A DNA stretch of 64,000 bases from an uncultured Prevotella sp. (lineage in GTDB: Bacteria; Bacteroidota; Bacteroidia; Bacteroidales; Bacteroidaceae): NCBI GenBank assembly GCA_944319795.1, contig CALUFA010000001.1, positions 62,001-126,000 of the forward strand, read 5' to 3'. Below are positions 59,028-64,000 of this stretch, one piece after another. The translations under genes and the position numbers were made by a program. Under the pieces are notes generated by a model that worked only from the letters and a program-made list of their open reading frames with translations, was not told the DNA's origin and did no database searches. Numbering within the stretch: the first letter of the stretch is position 1; each line of letters opens with the position of its first letter.

Positions 59028-61457
59028 TTACAATAACAAACTGCCTATTTGGTAAACACAGGCGGAGACAATCCATGCAAGCAGGGTAGTGTAGCTTGCG
59101 GCGAAGGCGGCCCATTTCCAGCTGCCCGTTTCGCCTTTTATAGCCGCTATCGTGGCTATGCACGGAAAATAAATCAGTACGAACAGCAAGTAAGAGAATG
59201 CTATTAGCGGAGTTATGCCGTCGGCTTCCATTTTACTGCGCAGCACTTCATACTTACCAGAGTTGTCAACAGTGTCGTCGGCTACGGTCTCGTCGTCGGC
59301 GTAAAGCACTCCCATGGTCGACGCTACTATTTCCTTAGCGCCTACGCCGGCTATCAGGCTTACGTCGAGTTTCCAGTCGAAGCCTTGCGGGCGGAATACA
59401 GGCTCTATCGCTTTGCCTATTTGGCCGATGTAGCTTTGTTCCTGTTGTTGCTGCGTGCCGAGGTTGTCGTTGTGCGGAAAATAACCGAGCGCCCATACTA
59501 TCACACTTGCAACGAGGATTATGCCTCCCATTTTCTTAAGATATTGCTTGCCTTTCTCCCATGTGTGGCGGCCTATGGCCTTGACCGTAGGGAAGCGGTA
59601 TGGCGGCAGTTCCATTACAAACGGAGTGTCGTCTCCCTTTATCATCCATTTGCTGAACAGGCGGCTCATAAGCACGGCGAGTACCACGCCTATGGCGTAG
59701 AGCGAAATCATGATGAGCGACTGGTATTCTACGGCGAAGAAAGTGCCTATTATCATTATATATATAGGCAGCCTGGCGCTGCAGCTCATTAGCGGCAGTA
59801 CGAGTATGGTGATTAGCCGGTTGCGGCGGTTTTCTATCGTGCGCGTAGCCATGACGGCCGGCACGTTGCATCCGAAGCCCATGATGAGCGGAATGAACGA
59901 CTTGCCGTGCAGGCCCATTTTGTGCATCAGCTTGTCCATTATGAATGCCGCGCGTGCCATGTAGCCGGAGTCTTCCATGAACGAAATGAAAAAGTATAGT
60001 ATGAGAATCTGCGGCAGAAACACTATCACCGCGCCTACTCCGGCTATCGCCCCGTCGGCTATCATCGCCTTAAGCGGCCCGTCGGGCAGTGTCGTCTTGA
60101 CGAAGTCGCACAATGCGGCGACACCTGCCTCGATCCAGTCCATAGGGTATTGTCCGAGCGTAAACGTAACCTCGAACATTATATAAAGGAATAAGAAGAA
60201 CAATGGAAAGCCGACATACTTGTTGGTTATGATTGCGTCGAGTACGTGTGTGAGTTGGTAAGTGTCGGTGCGTGTGCCCTCTTCGCATCCGGCCTCATGC
60301 AGCGCGCCGTGTATGATGCCGTATTTGGCGTTCATTATGGCCGTCTCACTGTCCTCTTTTGTTTCATTAGTTATGTATTCTGCGGCCTTGTCACGCATGG
60401 CGATTATCTCCCTGCCGTTCGGCAAGGTCTTGACAAAGTCCTCAATTTTAGAGTCCTTTTCAAGCAGCTTTATAGAAAGGAAACGCGTTGAGTACTTGTA
60501 TCTTATCTGCTCGTCTTTCTGTATTTCCTTCTTGATTTCGTCAATCGCGTGTTCTATATATTTGCCGTGGTTTAGGTGTACGTGCCGTTGCAGTCGGTTG
60601 CCGTCGTGGCTTTCGCCTTCATAAACACTGATTACCGTCTTGAAAAGGTCTTCAACTCCGCGTCCGTTCTTGAACACGGTGGGAACGAGCGGTATGCCGA
60701 ACAACTCGCCGAGTTTGTCGTAATCTAATTTGTCTCCACGCGACTCGAACTCGTCGAACATGTTCAGCGCGCCCACAATCTTAAGGTTCATGTCGACGAG
60801 CTGCGTCGTAAGGTAGAGGTTGCGCTCAAGGTTGCTCGCGTCGATGACGTTGATTATCACGTCAGGAGTGTTCTCGATAATCTGCTTGCGTACATAAAGC
60901 TCTTCTGGACTGTACGCCGACAGCGAGTAAGTGCCTGGCAGGTCTACAAGGTTGAACTGATAGCCCTCATACTCGGCACGACCCTCTTTGGCATCGACCG
61001 TCACCCCGGAATAGTTGCCTACGCGCTCGTGGGCACCGGAAGCGAAATTGAACAACGAGGTTTTGCCGCAGTTCGGGTTGCCTACGAGGGCAACGTTTAT
61101 TATATGGCTCTTTTTCATTGCGGCCTTGTGCAACCGCTCGTCAGTAAGGCATCCGTCGTCGTCGGAAGCATTGTCTGACACTTCGGCCAGCCCTAGCGTC
61201 TGCGCTTCTTCTTCCTCAAGCTGGCGCGCCTCGTCGGTAGAGATTATTTCAATCATCTCAGCCTCAGAGTGGCGCAGCGATATTTCGTAGCCCATTATTT
61301 TATATTTCACTGGGTCTTGCAACGGGGCATTGAGCAGTACGGTTACCATTTTGCCGCGTATGAAGCCCATTTCGACGATTCGCTTGCGGAATCCTCCATG
61401 CCCTAAAACTTTTACAATAACACCTTTTTCACCTGTTTTCAGTTCGGATAGTCTCAT
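59028..61457 (-). CDS. feoB: Ferrous iron transport protein, FeoA-FeoB fusion
   Basis: An 809-residue inner-membrane Fe(II) transporter in which a FeoA (SH3-like) domain is fused in front (MRLSELKTGEKGVIVKVLG to about residue 75). A short acidic linker follows, then the GTPase domain with G1 GNPNCGKTSLFN at 126-137, G3 DLPGTYSLSAYSPEE and NMFDE for G4. The transmembrane part carries two gate motifs, GYMARAAFIMDKLMHKMG and PLMSCSARLPIY, with Cys. ATG at 61457 starts FeoA precisely; an upstream ATG at 61535 would add a Cys- and Phe-rich stretch and precede the -7 box. Confidence 0.96.
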   Translation of the reverse strand: MRLSELKTGEKGVIVKVLGHGGFRKRIVEMGFIRGKMVTVLLNAPLQDPVKYKIMGYEISLRHSEAEMIEIISTDEARQLEEEEAQTLGLAEVSDNASDDDGCLTDERLHKAAMKKSHIINVALVGNPNCGKTSLFNFASGAHERVGNYSGVTVDAKEGRAEYEGYQFNLVDLPGTYSLSAYSPEELYVRKQIIENTPDVIINVIDASNLERNLYLTTQLVDMNLKIVGALNMFDEFESRGDKLDYDKLGELFGIPLVPTVFKNGRGVEDLFKTVISVYEGESHDGNRLQRHVHLNHGKYIEHAIDEIKKEIQKDEQIRYKYSTRFLSIKLLEKDSKIEDFVKTLPNGREIIAMRDKAAEYITNETKEDSETAIMNAKYGIIHGALHEAGCEEGTRTDTYQLTHVLDAIITNKYVGFPLFFLFLYIMFEVTFTLGQYPMDWIEAGVAALCDFVKTTLPDGPLKAMIADGAIAGVGAVIVFLPQILILYFFISFMEDSGYMARAAFIMDKLMHKMGLHGKSFIPLIMGFGCNVPAVMATRTIENRRNRLITILVLPLMSCSARLPIYIMIIGTFFAVEYQSLIMISLYAIGVVLAVLMSRLFSKWMIKGDDTPFVMELPPYRFPTVKAIGRHTWEKGKQYLKKMGGIILVASVIVWALGYFPHNDNLGTQQQQEQSYIGQIGKAIEPVFRPQGFDWKLDVSLIAGVGAKEIVASTMGVLYADDETVADDTVDNSGKYEVLRSKMEADGITPLIAFSYLLFVLIYFPCIATIAAIKGETGSWKWAAFAASYTTLLAWIVSACVYQIGSLLL

Positions 61458-61491
61458 ACTTAATATCGAGTCGTTATTTTGATAATCCTTG

Positions 61492-61499
61492 CAAAAGTA
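61492..61499 (-). promoter_or_regulatory. -7 box for feoAB
   Basis: TACTTTTG followed by CAAGG on the minus strand, 35 bases before the FeoA start. The nearest TTG gives a 23-base spacing, so the -33 is uncertain. No Fur or DtxR-like palindrome could be recognised by eye. Confidence 0.5.
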
Positions 61500-61701
61500 G
61501 CAAAAAATATGGATTTGTGTGACAATATGCGTCAAAATACCTAATAATGAGTATGTTTTGAGACTGTGAACGCATGGTTATAACCGTCCAATGTGCCGGT
61601 TCGCCTCGGTTTGCCAAATGTTTAGTCCGCCTATGCGGATAAATTTTAGTTAAACAGGCAAAAAAGGAAGCGGCTTGCAATGGATTTATGCAAAAAAACT
61701 T

Positions 61702-61709
61702 TATCTTTG
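61702..61709 (+). promoter_or_regulatory. -7 box for the beta-propeller protein gene
   Basis: TATCTTTG followed by CATGG. Transcription would start near 61716, giving a leader of about 113 bases. The rest of the 371-base gap contains only the feoAB promoter and a small TCCGCC/GGCGGA-like hairpin at 61626-61639. Confidence 0.55.
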
Positions 61710-61828
61710 CATGGCACATGCAGGTTAAAATAGAATGTTGAAACGTATTTGTGAAGGCTCAGTGGTGGAAAGCATTCTTAATCGGGACAAATATAACATT
61801 TAAAAGTGAAAACGAATTTCAATAAGAT

Positions 61829-62986
61829 ATGATAAAACTAAAGTTTGTATTGTTGTCGATGTTCTTCTTGTCGTCGGCCGCAATGTCGCCTGCGCAAGTG
61901 AAGAAAACGACAAAAGCCGATGCGGAAGTGATTGACGACGAGGATGACCCTGAAATGATATTCGATGACATGCTGCCCTCGACGGCTCAGATATTGGTTA
62001 TCGACAGTGTTGTTGTCGATAAAGCCGATTTCCTGAATAAGATTCCGCTCGACAAAGAGGCCGGACAACTAAGTACTTACGACAAACTGACAGGAACGAC
62101 CGGCCAACCGTGGGCATACACGTTCGTGAACGGATTCGGTAATAAGATGTTTTTCGCACAAAAAGGCGATGACGGCCATTATCAACTGTTCTCCGCTGAC
62201 AAATTGGGGGATGAATGGACAAACGTAAAACGGGTGGACGATTTTGGCGAAGAGCTTGAAGATTTCAATTATCCGTTCATGATGTCTGACGGCACTACGC
62301 TTTATTTCGCAGCCAAAGGAAAGGGCGGATTAGGCGGATATGACATTTACGTTACAAGGTACGACATCAGTTCGGAAAAGTTTTACACGCCTGAAAACGT
62401 CGGACTGCCGTATAACTCGAAAGGCAACGACTATTATTGCATCATTGACGACTTCAATGAATTGGGCTGGTTGGTCACCGACCGCAGGCAGCCTGAAGGC
62501 AAGGTTTGCATATATACGTTTGTTCCGCAGAAAGGGCGAAAGGTCTATGACGAAGAGAATATCGACGAGAACAAGTTGTACGGTTTGGCCGAATTGACAA
62601 GAATAAAGGATACTTGGACAAACGAGGGCGAGCTGCAAGCCGCACGGAAGCGGTTGGCCAAGCTGTATTCGCGTAGTAATGATGTGAACAGGAACTCAAT
62701 ATCGTTCATCGTAAACGATCAAACTGTTTACACATCGTTGAACGATTTCAAGTCGGCCACCAACCGCAGCCGTTTTGCAAAGTTGGCCGAGATGAAAGCG
62801 TCGGCCGACGCTTTGGCAAAGAAACTTGACGCGCTACGTATTGAATACTCAAACGGTACAAGGGCCGCAAAGAGACAACTAAGCAGCAGTATTCTGAAAT
62901 CAGAAAGACAATTGGAAGAATTGCAAACTTACATACATGCTCTTGAAAAGGAAATAAGGAACACGGAGAATATGATTAAACGGTGA
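61829..62986 (+). CDS. Secreted PD40/WD40-like beta-propeller protein with coiled-coil tail
   Basis: A 385-residue exported protein with a signal peptide ending near SPAQ (residue 23). Residues about 90-235 carry beta-propeller blades of the PD40 kind, best seen in TTLYFAAKGKGGLGGYDIYVTRYD and NDYYCIIDDFNELGWLVTDR. From about residue 285 the protein is helical and highly charged (AEMKASADALAKKLDALRIEY, then SERQLEELQTYIHALEKEIRN), forming a coiled coil. Bacteroidetes use such propellers in cell-envelope and type IX-secretion-linked proteins, but the role of this one is not known. Confidence 0.8.
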   Translation: MIKLKFVLLSMFFLSSAAMSPAQVKKTTKADAEVIDDEDDPEMIFDDMLPSTAQILVIDSVVVDKADFLNKIPLDKEAGQLSTYDKLTGTTGQPWAYTFVNGFGNKMFFAQKGDDGHYQLFSADKLGDEWTNVKRVDDFGEELEDFNYPFMMSDGTTLYFAAKGKGGLGGYDIYVTRYDISSEKFYTPENVGLPYNSKGNDYYCIIDDFNELGWLVTDRRQPEGKVCIYTFVPQKGRKVYDEENIDENKLYGLAELTRIKDTWTNEGELQAARKRLAKLYSRSNDVNRNSISFIVNDQTVYTSLNDFKSATNRSRFAKLAEMKASADALAKKLDALRIEYSNGTRAAKRQLSSSILKSERQLEELQTYIHALEKEIRNTENMIKR

Positions 62987-63070
62987 GCATGACGCAAAAC
63001 TTGGTTGATGTAGATTCTTGCGGTATTGTTTTCGTATTTAACCAACGATTTTTAACCAATAAAAAGCTGT

Positions 63071-63952
63071 ATGGAAAAAAGATATTTTGCTGAATCCGAA
63101 CTGATTATCAATGCTGACGGAAGCGTATTCCATCTGCATTTGAAGCCAAACCAGTTGGCCGATAAGGTGATACTTGTTGGCGATCCGGGTAGGGTGGGGC
63201 TGGTCGCGTCGCATTTCAACTCGATTGAATGTGAGGTGCAAAGCCGTGAGTTCCATACGATTACCGGTTCGTATTCAGGTAAACGGATTACCGTTACGTC
63301 GACAGGGATAGGTTGCGACAACATAGACATCGTGCTGAATGAAATGGATGCCTTGGCAAATATCGATTTTCAGACACGTACAGAGAATGACTACTTCCAC
63401 CGTTTGGAAATCGTAAGGATTGGTACATGTGGCGGATTACAGCCTTTTACGCCTGAGGGAACTTTCATTTGTTCTGTTAAGTCGGTAGGATTCGACGGAC
63501 TATTGAATTTCTACGAAGGCCGCAATGCCGTGTGCGACTTGCAAATGGAACGTGCGTTGCTCAATCATTTGGGGTGGACGGGCAACTTGTGTGCTCCGGC
63601 GCCATACGTAATTGATGCCGATGAGGAACTTGTTGAGCGCATTGCTAAGGACGACATGGTGCGTGGCGTGACTGTTGCATGTGGCGGTTTCTTCGGTCCG
63701 CAAGGTCGTAGGTTGCGTATTCCGTTGGCCGATCCGCATCAGAACGAGAAAATTGAGAGTTTTGAATATAAAGGCTTGAGGATAACTAACTTTGAAATGG
63801 AAAGTTCTGCGCTTGCAGGATTATCGCGATTGTTAGGCCACAAGGCGACAACATGCTGTATGGTTATTGCAAACAGGTTGACAAAGAAAAGCGACACTGG
63901 TTACAAGAACCACATTGACGACTTGATAAATTTAGTGTTGGAAAGAATCTGA
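63071..63952 (+). CDS. Nucleoside phosphorylase (uridine phosphorylase-like)
   Basis: A 293-residue member of the NP-I family, which splits nucleosides with phosphate into base and ribose 1-phosphate. The phosphate-binding GDPGRVGLVASHF segment is at about residues 37-49, the RIGTCGG motif in the middle and the Met/Glu ribose-binding segment TNFEMESSALAGLSRLLGH near the C-terminus. The overall pattern fits uridine phosphorylase-type proteins in Bacteroidales more closely than purine enzymes; the base preference is inference. The last 48 bases of the window contain no gene. Confidence 0.88.
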   Translation: MEKRYFAESELIINADGSVFHLHLKPNQLADKVILVGDPGRVGLVASHFNSIECEVQSREFHTITGSYSGKRITVTSTGIGCDNIDIVLNEMDALANIDFQTRTENDYFHRLEIVRIGTCGGLQPFTPEGTFICSVKSVGFDGLLNFYEGRNAVCDLQMERALLNHLGWTGNLCAPAPYVIDADEELVERIAKDDMVRGVTVACGGFFGPQGRRLRIPLADPHQNEKIESFEYKGLRITNFEMESSALAGLSRLLGHKATTCCMVIANRLTKKSDTGYKNHIDDLINLVLERI

Positions 63953-64000
63953 CAATCAGACAAATATGTACTTTGGAATGAACAGTAAGTCTTTGTTTAA

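Noticed and set aside
1-64000. tRNA, rRNA or known riboswitch
   Set aside because: I scanned the intergenic gaps for T-loop/CCA-end patterns and familiar riboswitch cores and saw none; a covariance-model search would be needed to exclude weak cases.

Overview
The window is a continuous stretch of a chromosome from a member of the order Bacteroidales, probably a Prevotella- or Muribaculum-like gut or oral commensal. The signs are a TAnnTTTG-type -7 promoter motif before many genes, almost no Shine-Dalgarno sequences, an outer-membrane beta-barrel protein with a carboxypeptidase-like regulatory domain, a GT3-type (animal/yeast-like) glycogen synthase, a FeoA-FeoB fusion, a homodimer-type pyruvate:ferredoxin oxidoreductase and a DUF5112/DUF5113-like two-component system. 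The genus is inference. I see no rRNA or tRNA genes, CRISPR array, prophage or transposase gene.

Layout. 1-1.9 kb: translation genes (rsgA fragment, frr, rsmA). 2.8-9.1 kb: five co-directional genes (DapA-family aldolase, Na+/solute symporter, iron alcohol dehydrogenase, PdxA-type dehydrogenase, DUF1537 kinase) that look like a catabolic operon for an acid sugar. 9.5-13.8 kb: glycogen synthase and phosphorylase. 14-15.5 kb: a short ComEC. 15.6-20.4 kb: nifJ and an AAA ATPase. 20.7-24.6 kb: DUF3089 lipoprotein, an ATP-grasp-like protein of unknown role and a GH43 glycosidase. 25-29.2 kb: a complete type III restriction-modification system. 29.2-30.1 kb: a gene-free, palindrome-rich stretch. 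30.1-33.3 kb: sugar MFS permease, CdsZ-like zinc-ribbon protein and Nif3-like protein. 33.5-36.4 kb: outer-membrane beta-barrel receptor. 36.6 kb: aroB. 38-44.7 kb: KDG kinase, a 48-residue DUF4177-like protein, KDPG aldolase, then a large hybrid sensor kinase, its response regulator and a small membrane protein. 44.8-47.2 kb: rpiB and tkt. 48-50.7 kb: aminopeptidase P and a secreted C1 peptidase. 51-57.1 kb: recJ, recQ and uvrD/pcrA. 57.3-61.5 kb: mtgA, an OmpA-like lipoprotein and feoAB. 61.8-64 kb: a secreted beta-propeller protein and a nucleoside phosphorylase.

Most of the window is housekeeping and central carbon metabolism: glycogen storage, KDG/KDPG cleavage to pyruvate and glyceraldehyde 3-phosphate, the non-oxidative pentose phosphate steps and pyruvate oxidation to acetyl-CoA. 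The accessory parts are the acid-sugar operon, the type III R-M system and the sensor-kinase operon. The most unusual signals are (i) a sensor kinase in which the ATP-binding half and the histidine-bearing half seem to sit in different halves of one polypeptide, (ii) a nested set of perfect inverted repeats and a MITE-like element downstream of the R-M genes, with a short relative at 47.8 kb, (iii) a dispersed family of AAAAGG-containing hairpins between genes, and (iv) the composition of the acid-sugar operon.
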